From Phorcus lineatus (lineage: Eukaryota; Mollusca; Gastropoda; Trochida; Trochidae), in NCBI GenBank assembly GCA_921293015.1, contig OV121088.1, positions 4,278,001-4,342,000 of the forward strand: a DNA stretch of 64,000 nucleotides. The letters are read 5' to 3'. This document shows positions 11,110 through 24,500 of this stretch, piece by piece. The translations under genes were made by a program, and so were the position numbers. Position 1 is the first letter of the stretch, and each line of letters starts with the position of its first letter. The notes under the pieces are model-generated. The model saw nothing but the letters and a program-made list of their open reading frames with translations. It searched no databases and was not told the origin of the DNA.

Positions 11110-14083
11110 CTGAAAAAGGAAAATGAATAAAGAATTGAAAAAGAGTAATGAAGGAAGTCTTTTTATTGTATAAACTATTTGTACCTTATTATTCACTAAA
11201 GTACATAAGACTATAGGTGAAGTGTTTGAATTATCACATCCTGTCAACCTACATTCCCGCTGCTTTAATGCATGTGCATAATAAACACTAGACATATTGA
11301 TTCTTCAACACAAAGAAATTTCAAACTTGAAACATGAAACATGTGTCCAAAGTAAACTATCCTGAAAAGAGCAAGTGTATTGAACATGACTTGAGTATTA
11401 AGTCATTTCTTATTTTAGAGGCTGTATAATGTTCTTGAACAAAATCACTCAATTCAACAATGATGGCAATTATAATAATAATGTGGATATTTATACGGCG
11501 CCTTTTCCACGTCCTGAGACATGCTCAAAGCGCTGCCTACATCATTACCCTGAGGGAAGTGTACTTTCAAAGCTGCTACTAAGCGCTAAGTCCGTACAAC
11601 CCTATATTCAGGTACCCATTTTAACAGCTTCTATAAGATTATCATATGGTAACCAGTTAAGATGATAATGGCTTCAAAGGGGTAGTACTGTAATAAGGTG
11701 AAACATAAACATTCATTTTAATATGTGTTCTGTTATTTTTATTCAAGTTTATGGTGTTTTGTATTCAACAGAGGTTCATATGGTTGGCAGTTAACAGATG
11801 TCAGTGAGTAGTATTTTAATTGTTTAGCTTATTCCTTTGGTTGGTTTGGATCTGTCCATTATCTCTAAAGAGGTGAGGCAGGTTAATCGATCATTCTGCT
11901 CTCACTGTGGTGATCATCTAAGCTGATCAGGATTGGCTAATTTCAGATAACCTTGTCACAGCCATATTTCACTGCACCTGCCTGTTACCCTCACCTAATG
12001 TGCACGCCAAGCCATCATCTACAATTAGTTAGTTAGTTATGGAATAACACTCTAGTTATATTCAAATATAGTGCACAAATAACATATATAAGTGTAAAGT
12101 AAGTAATTATGATAGTGTAATAAGTAATTGTGTGAATCATCTTTCACCAGAATGCATGTTCGAGTGCTGGTCGGATAGTTTAAATAATAAGTGTTATTGG
12201 CTAACACATTGAAGAAATCATTTGTTAATATTGTATCTAATATAAGTCAATTATCATGACGAAACTATTTCTAGTCATCTGACACTTTGTACATATTTCC
12301 AGGTGTATCATTTCCTTGGCTCAGGTATTACTATCCTGTCCCAGCATGTGGAAGGTAGACCACATGCACGAGTAGATATACTCCTGTGTCAACCACTACT
12401 AAATGTCTGTGTGATATCATGTATCTGCTTACATGGTAATATATATTACCAAATGGTAATTATTTCAGTATGGGATATATATGACATGTATATTTCTAAA
12501 AGTATGGCGATGTTGTATGCATTGCCAAAACTAAGGATATCTTTGCATTTGTATGCAAAAAAATGATTGATCTAAAGCATTGTAATAATAATATATGCTG
12601 TGACATTCCATTTCCATTTGCAAGAACATGTATTTTACACAAATGAAGGAGCGTTAGTATGAACGTACCAATAAATTTCCCAAACTCAATGATTAAATGT
12701 GTTCACACTGTGGTAAATGTGGTTTTTGCTTGATATTTGATATTTATTTCCTCTATCACCTGAAGAAATAAAAGAATTTCCAAAACAACGTGCAACTGCC
12801 CCTGTAATTTCATATCATTTAACATACAATTTAATCTCCTCAAACGATTTGATTTCACAATAAAGTTGGCTTGTGACTAGTTAACTGATTGGTCAATTAA
12901 TTAGATACATTTGAAAAATAAGATATAGCAAAGTACTGCTTGGCTTCAAACAATTCGCCTGACATGATATGGTAAAGCAACTATTAAATAATTTGTCTAG
13001 TCATTGGTGTTTTTATCTTTAGATATGATTAATTCATCTACAAATACCGACAGTTGTTGAAATAACCATTTTCATGCACATTAGGTTCAATATAGTTATC
13101 TTATGAAAATACATAATTTATATTGATTTTCATTGAAATCCACAAAATGTACCGCAGCTGGTACTTATAAATCACTCAAATGTAAATTGTATCTAAAAGA
13201 TACAGTAAGAAAATTGGAGATAAGGGTTCAATCAGTTATGAAAGCGCAAAGGAGAGAACTCTGATGAAATCGTGAAAAAATATTGAGAATAATAAATAAC
13301 GATAATGGTAAAAATTATGAATTTTCACGAATCAAATCTTCTTCATGCACTCGACAACATATGAAATTATTACATTTTAAGATACAAAATGCCCTAACCC
13401 GTTACACCTTACTGCCTTTCCCGCAAATACACGAAATACAAAGAAGTTTAAGAATGTCTGTACCTAGAAAGTCAAATCACAACGTGTTTCCAATAGAAAC
13501 AAAACACACAATTTTTCAGATATCTAAATTAAAATTTCGAAAGGCTTTCGTCCGTAGGTGAGAATTACTTAATCAAAGTTTCAGAAACATAATAACTGGA
13601 TTTTGAGCCCGGCTCTGCAAACGAAGACAGTTTGGCTACTTATATTTACTGAATATTTTACATTTTTGGTTCTCCGGATGCCGTAAGTCAAATAAAATAA
13701 TTTGTACCAAAACACGTGATAAGTATTAGTCAACCTACCACAATATGTACACATGTATACGCAATCATTAGTTGTGCACTTTTATTTTACTTTGATGTAC
13801 ATATTTGGAACATTATTTTCCCTAACGTGAGGATAATTTAATATAAAATGTGTAAAATAGTTGCGTCATTATGAATTGATAATCGGTTAAATTGTGTTTA
13901 ATGTCCTTTTAAAAAAACGTTATGCTTTTTGTGCACACAAATCGATTATGTCATCTTGATAATGTGATTCGTCTTGTTATAGTTATAGATTCTATTCAGG
14001 AAAGATTCACAGCAAAATTATATTTTGATTGAAGATAACCGAATGTGTTTATGAAAAGGTTTGGTAAAGGCTTTTATACTTAC
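11110..14083. other. Unit X intron
   Basis: Alignable in patches to the equivalent introns of B, C and D (ATCACATCCTGTCAACCTACA block near 11230; TTCACGAATCAAATCTTC block near 13325; CTGCCTTTCCC block near 13415). Apart from the repeat at 11440-11600 I see nothing coding. Confidence 0.45.
11440..11600 (+). repeat. Dispersed repeat of a type common in marine invertebrate genomes
   Basis: The stretch with TTATACGGCGC, CTTTTCCACG, GCTCAAAGCGCTGCC, ACATCATTACCC and CTAAGCGCT is GC-richer than its surroundings and matches the pattern of a short interspersed repeat I recognise from lophotrochozoan genomes. Only one copy is in the window, so the call rests on memory of the pattern. A short open frame overlapping it is not called. 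Confidence 0.35.
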
Positions 14084-14466
14084 ATTTCCATGGGAATGCA
14101 ATTGATGAGAGTTTTCGGTTGGTGGTTTCACAGAGACACTTGATGGTTCCTTCTTTGATATAATGTAGACCAACAATGTTGAAGATTTTCTTGCAGGGAA
14201 GAGGACCAGCATCAGTGACAACAACAGATCCATGAGAAATCTTATCTTCATCTCGTCTTATTCTCTCTAACTGATCTGTCAGTTCAGGTCCTGCAGCAGC
14301 AACAGAGTTGGAGATTTCACAAAATGGCGATAGATCTTGGTAAACCACTCTGACGATGACATCTGTTGTGAGTATTGTCATATCTCCTTTGTAAAGCTTC
14401 ACAGTCAGTGTCTTGCCTTGAGCAAACATGAGGCCATCTTGTTTAGTGACTGTTGCATCGGTGCAA
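14084..14466 (-). CDS. Unit X exon: N-terminal part of macro-like domain
   Basis: Open from the FAQGKTLTVKLYKGD strand through AAGPELTDQLERIRR, SVVVTDAGPLPCKK and SIAFPWK to a GTAAGT donor at 14083. Compared with C, about four bases are missing between the acceptor and the VTKQ codons. A second copy of an exon start, with a better match to C, lies 200 bases upstream (14646-14680). Confidence 0.55.
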
Positions 14467-14645
14467 CTGTTGGTTGAAATTATTGAATATATGTGACTGT
14501 AAAGATCGGTTATGTATTGAAGAGTGTTGTATTTGTATTGTTTAGTAAATTTACAAACTTTCTCTATGATACACAATTGTGAACAAAAACATATATACTT
14601 AAAATGTTCTGCATGAAAATGTTACTTAAATGTGTCTTTCTAAGC

Positions 14646-14690
14646 TTGTTTAGTGACTGTCATCGTTCTCGGTAGAGCTGTGAGTTGGAT
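14646..14690 (-). pseudogene. Duplicated start of a macro-like exon
   Basis: On the minus strand a CTCACAG acceptor is followed by CTCTACCGAGAACGATGACA and GTCACTAAACAAG, the same first bases as in exon 2 of the other units, but homology then stops. This looks like a local duplication of the exon's first 33 bases, leaving a decoy acceptor upstream of the real exon. Confidence 0.6.
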
Positions 14691-17098
14691 TTGAATGTAA
14701 GTGACTGTAAAGGTATATTTTGTATTTTTTTATACTTGTTCTTTGAAGCTACGCAAATTTCTTATTTGATTAATTTATTTTGATGGTGATTTTTCCATGA
14801 AAGGAGCTTAACTAATGATAGATATCCTTGTTGTGTATTTTGCATTTGGTTATTCTTCAGTAAAGAGTATTGTTGTTTTATTTATCATAATGTGCAAACT
14901 CCCTATGTGATAAACAAGTAAATATTGTGAAGATAGACATATCAAATATACAATGTTGTGTATCAAAATGTTACTTCATTGTGTCTTACTAAGATAGACA
15001 AAAATACAATCTAAAATCTTTTAATTAAGTTTTTAAATGTCATAAGCAATGTAAAAACAAAGCTGTTGCGATTTCATTACGAAAGTATGTCCATTTAGCT
15101 TAACCTTCTAATAGCCACAAAACCGACTGTAAACTATATATATTTCTCAGATATCAATAGAGATTCAACAAACACATATGTAATATTATTTTATTTTCAA
15201 TTGTGAAATATGCTATTTATAGGTGAAAATAAAATCCGTTCTTTCACTGAGTAAAATAATAATGGCTACTCAGTGAAACAATGACATGACGTCGTTAAAT
15301 GATGTCAAATATCCATTGTAGTGACAATAACCTAAAAAAAAAAGAGATAACTGTTTTATAATAAGTTTTTCAAATAAGTGTTAAGGAGATTAGGACCAGT
15401 AGGTCTGGACACAGACTGGTCACTGCAAGAACTAGCCTTTCACGTAGAGCAAGAGATGAGAAATTGTCATAAAAATATATTTAGTATATATAAGTAATGA
15501 TAAGACATAAAAGTACTAATCAAGTGACCTCTTTAGAATAACCAGGACAAAGAATTGACTCTTTTACAATATATTTACATTATCAGATATTTTTTTAAGC
15601 AGCAGTTTTGCCATTTCACCAAATATACTCAAGATTAAATATAACGTCACAATTCAAAATACGTGATATCCTAGCTAATCCAAGGGTGATATATAGGACT
15701 GGCAATGTTCAGAAAACAACTTAACTAAATTAAAAGGTTTGAAACAATATTTGGACATGTTTCCGAAAACCGCGCTTCAAAAGTAATCATCGTTTTAAAT
15801 GTTAGATGAGTCACGAAATAGCTATGTGTATTGTTTTGTGGCGTCCTCCATTAGCCACGCCTTAGCATATGAATGTCAAAGTAGGTGAAGTATGTTAATA
15901 ACATATTCAATTGATTAAATTATTACATTTTGTACATTTATCACTGGAGTGTTAACAATGTTGACACCTTAACAAATTGAAAGAACAACATACATATACT
16001 AGGTATATTTGAATATGTATGAAAATAAAAGCATATCATTCTGATCTATGAAAACATTTTGTGGGGACGCTTCCTTAGAATAATTTTTTTTGAATTTCGA
16101 CCCTAAAAAGAGTAACAGCAATATTAAATAGTGAATGCATATTATTTTTGAAATGCAGGTTTCATTTCAATTTCGGTTTATGGTTCCTTTTGTTTTGTTG
16201 TTTGTCTTTTATTTGTTTAGTGATCTTGTTTCGCCCAAAATAAAACACTCATAACAGTTAATCCATAAGTACTTTTTATACTTCAAAACAATTAAATCAC
16301 TAGAATTGTTATTTTCCTTACCAGCTTTTTATCAAAATATGACAACGTTTAAAACAAAAGCATGGTTTGAACACTGTATTTGTTGAACATGTAAACAGTT
16401 ATATAGTTTCAAGGATTCGGGGAAAACCAGGTTTCATTTCAACTTTCTGTTTAAGGTTCCCTTTGTTTTGTTGTTTGTCTTTAATTTGTTAAGCGATCTT
16501 GTTTTTCAAAACAAATTTTCATAACCGTTAATCAATAACTTCTTTTATTACATTTTAATCATTGGAATTGAATTCAATTAGAAACAACAGCGTGATTTCA
16601 ACATTGTAATTGTTGAATATTTATACAGATACAGTATTTTGGATGTATAGAGAAATCTAAAAAAGGAGAGCGTACCTCTTATTGGTTGGAGGCCCATAGG
16701 CACATAGATTTCTCATGAAAGGTCAGAAACATCTATTCCATATTAGTAAAAAGCACCTTCCTTAACAACGGTACAAGCAGCTACAAGTCGATAAGTAGAG
16801 AATGTGAAAAGGTGAGTCAACTCGACTAAGTGTGAATCACTAAGTGACAGAGATTGAGGTAGTGAAATACGCTTCAGACAATGCTTCAATATCTTCTCCT
16901 GGAAATCCTTGAGAGATTAGAAACAAATGATGTATAACTTATGCACGTGGACATACTAATTTGCAAAACCATCGAACATCTTGAGCGGTGCTGTACGCTA
17001 TCAATTGAGACCTATATTCTAAAAACAGATCCCTTTCGCATTTCTCCAAGGGATTTATGGGTGACTGACTGACTGTTGAGTGTTGTTTAAAAAGGAAT

Positions 17099-17131
17099 TA
17101 TATATATATAATTATATATATATATATATAG
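17099..17131. repeat. (TA)n microsatellite
   Basis: Alternating TATA tract with one interruption. Confidence 0.85.
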
Positions 17132-17268
17132 GTAAAAAGGTGAAATGTCGCACGTGAAGTAAATGTATATTTGAAAATAAAATACTTTAGACGACACTTG
17201 CTGTAGATATCATTTTAATGATGACTGGATGCGTCGCATTTCGACTTGATAACAAGTCTTTTCAACAG

Positions 17269-17271
<3 letters not shown>

Positions 17272-17306
<35 letters not shown>
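17272..17306. repeat. (AT)n microsatellite
   Basis: Perfect alternating AT tract. Confidence 0.9.
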
Positions 17307-17308
<2 letters not shown>

Positions 17309-17796
17309 CAGTGTAAGTATGTACTTGAAAAGACCGATACACTGGTCGAAATGAATTCATCGTATTGTATTAAAGAAGATTGATCCAGTCAGAGCCATCC
17401 GATGTTTACTATTTCTTATATATATATAACACAGCATATTTGCCTCACTATTCTATTGTATTTGATGCAATGAAGAAATGATTATATAACCTTTTCTGAT
17501 TAGAGGATAGCATGTAGGTCTTATGTTCTTTTGTTGGCCTTAATCTACTCATTAGCCGTCATGCAAAAATAGATTGTGTCGAGAATAGATAAGTTTTGAA
17601 CTGCTTATAATAGTTTACGGAATAATGGTTAGCCTACTAGAGGAACAATTTAATCATACTTTCAATTACTTTCGTGTTGGCAAGTGAATATTTTCAACTT
17701 AACCAATCAATGAAGGTATATAAGTGCTTATATTTTTTTTAATTATATATTTATAATTTGAATAAATATTTTGCAAGTGACTGAAAACATGATATG

Positions 17797-17855
<59 letters not shown>
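17797..17855. repeat. (TATC)n microsatellite
   Basis: About 14 perfect tetranucleotide units of TATC, ending in TATG. Confidence 0.95.
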
Positions 17856-18342
17856 GTTAATTCCTTAGAAAAAATAAAACGAAGAAGTTATTAGGTGTCA
17901 TTTAAAAGGTCAGAGTTAGGGTTAGTTGAAAGTTGAAACGTCAGACAAACTATCTAACAAAGAGAACCATATGCCTATTCAGTAAAATGAAAACTATTTT
18001 CTGAATTAAATCGTGAAATAGACATAAATTCATAATTGTTTCTTTCATAAAAAATCATTAGCATTTTCATAGCTTCGTTAAAACAAGGCATGGTAGCCGC
18101 AATTGTGGGGATTACATTATAAACTAAAACTTTAATAACGAACGTAAAATAACTACTGCTTAAGTTACAGGACAGTGACTTCCACTTCACGTGTCTTAAG
18201 AGCTCTTTGGAGTTGGTTTGTTTGTCAGAGTGGGTCTCCTTAAAGAACTAACTACGTTCTCTGATCACATACACTTGTTGTTTATCCATCAGCGAGCTAC
18301 GTGCACCACATTTATTACCACAATAACCTTTGAGTCGAAGGT

Positions 18343-18566
18343 TCACTCTGGTGTATTTGACAGCGAGGTCCCTGAAGAGGGATGGAGATGTTCTCTGATC
18401 ACATCAACATCCTGTAGATCAATCTTAGAGCCTTGAGGCAAGATCTCCTTCATCTGTTCCTCCATGTCAGAGAGCTGCCTGCCATTAGCAGCTACAAAAT
18501 GGACTTCTCGTAGAGATCCTCCTGTCACACTCTGGTCAAATGTTCTTACTGCTGGCATCATGGGAT
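18343..18566 (-). CDS. Unit B exon: C-terminal part of macro-like domain
   Basis: After a TTTTTCAG acceptor, 224 bases give PMMPAVRTFDQSVTGGSLREV then HFVAANGRQLSDMEEQMKEI and a tail ending SNTPE, followed by a stop at 18343. It corresponds to the last helix and strand of a macrodomain plus a short tail. The usual phosphate-binding loop (G-x-G-x-x-G-F-P) that should sit between this exon and the previous one is not encoded in either. Confidence 0.72.
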
Positions 18567-21500
18567 CTGAAAAAGGAAAGGAATAAACTAGTTATGAATG
18601 AAATCTTCTAATTTTATAAATCATATGTAACACTAGAGTACATAATGATGGCGTGTTTTGAAATATCACATCCTGTCAGCCTGCTGCTGCTTAAATTTAC
18701 GTGCATAATAGACACTTGACATATCAATCAATCATGTTTAAATACTAATGGTAATGGGAAATGTTCTGCTCTAAAAAAGAGAGACTTTAAATACTTATAT
18801 TTATGTATGTGCATAAAAGACACCTGAAATATTGATTCTTTAACACAAATTAATATAACAACATACTCCATTTTAAATTGCCATTTCACCACCTGTTATG
18901 TGTTCGAACATGTATAAAACGTTCCTTATCCATATGAAATTGTATATACACTTTTGTATATGCTTTTTGAAATTACAAATACACTTATCAAGCAACAGTA
19001 TTTTGACTCTTTGTGGTGTCGGTTTTTTTCAAATCTCTGAGTGTATGTTATAAGGGTTATTCAAAGTATTTCTTGTGATCTGTTTGTCTAACTGACGCTG
19101 GTTTTATAATTTTACTGTGATTATTATGCTACTCATAATTTTGAATTAAATATCATTTAAATATATTATTACTGTAGAAGAAAAGATATATTATTACTGT
19201 AGAAGAAAATATATTGTAACAACATCAAACCTTAAAGCGGCAAAGAGTAGTTTTTATGGTTTTATATGGGTTACATAAGAGCCAAAATAGCACATATCAT
19301 GATTTAAGTATAAATCGACTCCATAAAGTTGCACCTTTATCTCTGAAATGCCAAAGTCATTGTATTTTCTTGTTTACAATTATGAAAGATATCAGTCTTA
19401 TAAATATAAGAAAGTCAAAATTAAATTAAAATTATTTTGTGTAATGACCTATTTTACGTACTACCAACCCATATTTTTATGTGTCAGCTGCAAATGGGTA
19501 TCGAACATTACCTTAAAGTCATTGGCGGACGCCATTATCTTGTTTTTAATAAAAAATCGCGACTTTAAACATTTTTGTCACTGTGAATGACCCTTGACTT
19601 GAGTGACTACAAAAATATGTCCAACAACCCTGAAATTTTGTACAAAAATGCAAATCTTCTCATTTTTAATATTCACAGTGACAATTGTCAGTGTGCCGAA
19701 ACTTCATTCACACTTGCCTTTTCCCTTATCTTGAGTTGAAATTATTGATAGGTGGATTCACTAAGACTTACACGTATAATGATAATTCACAAGGTTCTCA
19801 GGATTAAAAAATGCACAGTCCACTGTCTTCGATTTATAATCTTAAATATGAGTAATGTGAAATGAATTCAGATAAAACAACCTGTAATGACGCTTCACCT
19901 GTTGCTTGTTTTAGCATTTATCAAGTTTGGTTACATATATCCTCTACCAGCCATTGACTTATGAAGTATATCCAGAGGAATGATTTGTATTTTGTTCTAC
20001 AACAGGTACTCTTTCTCGGAATTAACACATAACGCTTCACCTGTTGCTTGTTTTAGCATTTATCAAGTTTGGTTACATATATCCTCTACCAGCCATTGAC
20101 TTATGAAGTATATCCAGAGGAATGATTTGTATTTTGTTCTACAACAGGTACTCTTTCTCGGAATTAACACATAACGCTTCACCTGTTGCTTGTTTTAGCA
20201 TTTACCAAGTTTGGTTACATATATCCTCTACCAGCCATTGACTTATGAAGTATATCCAGAGGAATGATTTGTATTTTGTTCTACAACAGGTACTCTTTCT
20301 CGGAATTAACACATAACGCTTTAACGCATAAGATATGATAAGTACTTGATTAATACTTTCAAGTGAATATGTATTACACTACACTGTTAGATGCTCAAAT
20401 TACACAACACCTGAAAATACTTTGTTGTTTCAGTTTGACTTTTCCTCTGTGCAATGGACTTTGTTTATAAAATGGATTTCAACATTAGTTGTCCAATCAA
20501 GTGCACATGCCAAAGACAAAACAGTTAAAAAGAAATAAAGGTTGTAAGTGTGCCATAATACTATGTGTTCATGAATATTCTAAACGGTTTAAGAAACAAG
20601 ATTTGAGATGTAACAGTTTTGCACGAGGAAACTGTTGTAAATCGGAGCTAGATTTTAGAAACCAATTTAATGCGCTCACATGAAGGATTTACTTGTAACG
20701 TGCTACAGTAGGACCTACCTGATGACGAGAATCCTTGAGTAACGTATTTTCCTGTTTAGATTAGACGAAAACGTCTTGAATAAACTATATCCTTTGTCCC
20801 GTTCGAAAATTAAAAATTTAGCCGAACGTACAATATTTTAAGGCAAAAAATAATGTTACTTTGTAATGTCTCAACGGTACAGTGATATGTCTGAAATACC
20901 GGTATATTATGTTGTATATTATGTTATTCCCATAGAATCCCATGTTACTAGGGGAAGCATGAATATTTGTATGAGGTGAATTCTACTTCAGCTTTGAAAC
21001 CATCTCAGTTTAAAGTAAAACGTTTGGATTTAGTATTTACTGAACCATCACTTTAATCTACGACGAGTACGTTTATAGTTTTGGTAAAGGGAGGTATACT
21101 ATGAGCCGCCATGTTATATTTACACATCATTTAATGTACGTATGTTGAGTAAATTAATACTTAACTATTCGAATGATAACCACAGTAAAATTTTACAGAA
21201 ATTATGTTGTCGTAGCTATGAAGATTCATCATGAATGTGCAAAGTGTAACATTCAATAAGATTTTGCTCTCATGAAATGTATTCATGCAACGTCAAAAAT
21301 ACATGCAAGCCACCACTGTAGATACATCATTTGGATTTAAACCGGGAATTTGGTAATAAGTAGACTCTTTTTTTATATAGCTCATTCACCTCCTTTAAGG
21401 AATTCTTTTTACAACAACGTTTTGTTTTGTAGCAGTTGAAATGAAAATCTGAAACTAATTATGTGTAAATAATTTAATCATTTTGCAAGTGTTTTGCAAG

Positions 21501-24500
21501 CTTAAATGGAAGAGCATCAACAGATATTGCCACAACATTGTAGGAAAAAAATTTTCTCGAAAGAGAAGGCCAGGCAACAATCTATTTTATTCAACAAGAT
21601 TCAAGATTGAACAAGATTATGAATTTTAAGGAAGCAGATTATATTCCACTGGAAAGTTTTGAGCTTGAGTAGAGTTTTCTAAAAGCACGAAAATATCCAT
21701 CATTAATTGAGTTTTCTAACAATAGAGTTGAATTACACTATGGAAATAGTTTTCCTAATAACTTGAAGTGAATACTGAAACGTTCGTGAAAAATAAATAA
21801 TAATAATAATAATGGTAATGATAATAATGATTTTGATCAATATCATGAATTTTCACGAACCTTCTTAATGCACTCACCAACTAATGAATATATCTAATTT
21901 AACTGCCTACATCACGCCGCCTTCCCCCCAAATAGTAAGTCAGAAAAGGAATTTCTTTCTGTGTTGTCCACAATATATTCACACTCATTAATTAAGCACT
22001 TATTTTCCTTTGATGGCATCTCTTTATGATATCTTTGAACATCATTGTTCCTAACGTTATGATAATTTTATGCAAAGTGTATTTATAGTTGAAATGTTAT
22101 GAATGCATGGCTATTTTAAATTTTTATAAAACATCATGCCTTTTTGTACACGCAAATATGATTGGCAAGTGATGTGTCTGGTGATGGTAATAGTTTCTAT
22201 TCAGGAAAGATTCACAGTTAATTATATGTTCATGAAAGATAAGGTAAAGTGTTGATCAGAATGTTTGGAAAAGATATATATACTTACAAATCCATGGGAA
22301 TGCAATCGATGTGAGTTTTCTTTTGGCAGCTTCACAGAGACAGTTGATGATGCCTTCTTTCATATTGTATGCAACAAGATTGAAGATTTTCTTGCAGGGA
22401 AGACGACCAGCATTAGTGACAACAACTAATCCTGGTGAAGCCTGACATTTCTCTCGTCTAATTCTCTCTAACTGATCTGTCAGTTCAGGTCCTGCGGCAG
22501 CAGCAACAGAGTTGGAGACATCATGCCATGGTGATAGATCTTGGTTAACCAGTCTGACGATGACATCTGTTGTGAGTGTTGTCATATCTCCCATGTAAAG
22601 CTTCACAGTCAGTGTCTTGCCTTGAGCAACCGTGCAGCCATGCTGTTGAGTGACTGTCACCGTCCTCTGTGCTTCTGTGGGTTGGATTGACAGTAAGTGA
22701 CTGTAAAGATGGCTTTTGAATTTGGTTCTTCTTTAGTAAAAAGTATTGTTGTTTTATTCATGTTAAGATACAAACTATCTCTGTGATAAACAGATCACTA
22801 TTGTGGAGATAGACATATCAAATATAAAATTTTGTGTATCAAAATGTTACTTCATTGTGTCTTACTAGGATAGACAAATATACAATCATGTAGTTTCCAA
22901 TTTGAAATCTTTTAACTAAGTGTTTGACTGTCATTAGTGAGAGCAATGTATAAACGAAAGCTGTTGCGATTTCATTTCAATGAAAGGTATATTCATTTAG
23001 CTTTATCTATTCATTTATATCTATTATCTTTCAAAGTCTCTTTTTAGGCATTTTGATAATAAATGACATTTTGATCGAATGATTTCTACAGATATAACCC
23101 TAACCTATCAGGGAAGATAAGATGCTATTGTAAAAACAGCGGATCGTAAACAAACAATTGAATGATTTGAAGTAAAGAAAAAAATATTTGCCATGATGGC
23201 GCTGAATATTTTATTTGCGAGGCTGAGAGGGCCACAAAACAAGTCGCCTATAAAACAACAAAGGTTTAAAGGATCCGACTGTCAACAATATATTTTTTTC
23301 GGATATTAATAGATTTTACACAAGCAGATATGTCACAACTCAGGTGTCTAATGGCTTGCTGTCGGCTCGGAAGATAAACTTGTGTTGTAAAAGCAATATG
23401 ACCTCCAAAAAGTGTGTTCATATCCTGATTATCCATAGCATCAGAAGGTCAGAATTTAGAAAATCAGAAACGTTATTGGCATCATTAAAAGGATTATCAT
23501 ATTATTTTATATCATACATTTATCAAGACAACAAATACAAAAGTGAACAAATACGCTCGTACATGTATGAGTGCTTAAGGTCAAAATATTTTTGGAGTAC
23601 CTTGACATAATTCCTGCTTTGCCCAAGAAGGACGAGAGTACTTTTGGAAACCTGATTGAATTTTTACTAACTGAGGAAACAGTTCAGCAGATGCATTTTT
23701 CTATTGCTATTAATGGCTTTCTATCGGGTTTATGGTCCATGTTTGGATTAATGGAATAATGTTCAGAGAATCGAATTGATATAAGGAAACAACTGAATAC
23801 TGTCTATTTATTGTCCCTCTTTTCTTCCTGTAACAGATAAAGTTGATCGACAAACCAAACTAGGTGTCTGACTTTTTATTTCATATCTTATGTGTTCCAC
23901 ATCAACTATAAAGTCAAATGCCCTATATAGTTTTCTCGTTTTAACTAGTCATATACTTTATATGTTTTCCTCATATTAACTAGACTCAAATAACCTACAT
24001 GTTTTCTCATATCAACTAGAGTCATATAAACTATATGTTTTCCTCATATTAAGTAGAGTCATATAACCTACATGTTTTCCTCATATTAACTAGACTCATA
24101 TAACCTATAAGTTTTCCTCATATTAACTAGACTCATATAACCTATATGTTTTCCTTACAATAACTAAAGACATATAAGTTTTCCTCATATTAACTAGACT
24201 CATATACCCTATAAATTATCCTTACAATAACTAAAGGCATATACCCAATATGTTTTCCTTTCATTAGATAGTCAAATAACCTATATGCTTTCCTAACATT
24301 AACTAGAGTAATATACCCTATACGTTTTCCTTACAATAACCAGAGTCAGATAACCAATATGTTTTCCTTACATTAACAATAGTCATATACCTTATATGTT
24401 TCTTAAATTCCCTATATGTTTTTCTCACATTAACTAGAGCCATATACCCTATATACGACTTTACATTAACTAGAACATAAACCCCTGATGTTTTGCTCAT

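Larger units (their letters stand above)
10883..14466 (-). pseudogene. Unit X: macro-like exons without a TRIM exon
   Basis: Two macro-like exons (14084-14466 and 10883-11109) lie in the usual order and phase, but no RING/B-box exon is found in the 3.9 kb upstream. A fragment similar to the DNA just 5' of the other TRIM exons survives at about 15380-15480. The first exon also has about 4 bases missing near its start, which breaks the frame expected from a TRIM exon. Both macro exons are otherwise open. It is either a decayed unit or a stand-alone macro-like gene with a new start (an ATG is available at the GLMFAQGK position). Confidence 0.6.
14691..18342. other. Spacer between units X and B
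   Basis: Includes the relic of the 5' flank of a lost TRIM exon (about 15380-15480, with GACACAGACTGGTCACTGCA), two copies of the CAGGTTTCATTTCAA block (16155, 16428), AT and TATC simple repeats, and an unassigned segment at 17130-17270. No gene was recognised. An open frame at 17975-18190 has no support. Confidence 0.45.

Noticed and set aside
17918-17935. GTTAGGGTTAG next to the TATC microsatellite, as an interstitial telomere repeat near a TERF gene
   Set aside because: Fewer than two TTAGGG units; expected by chance.
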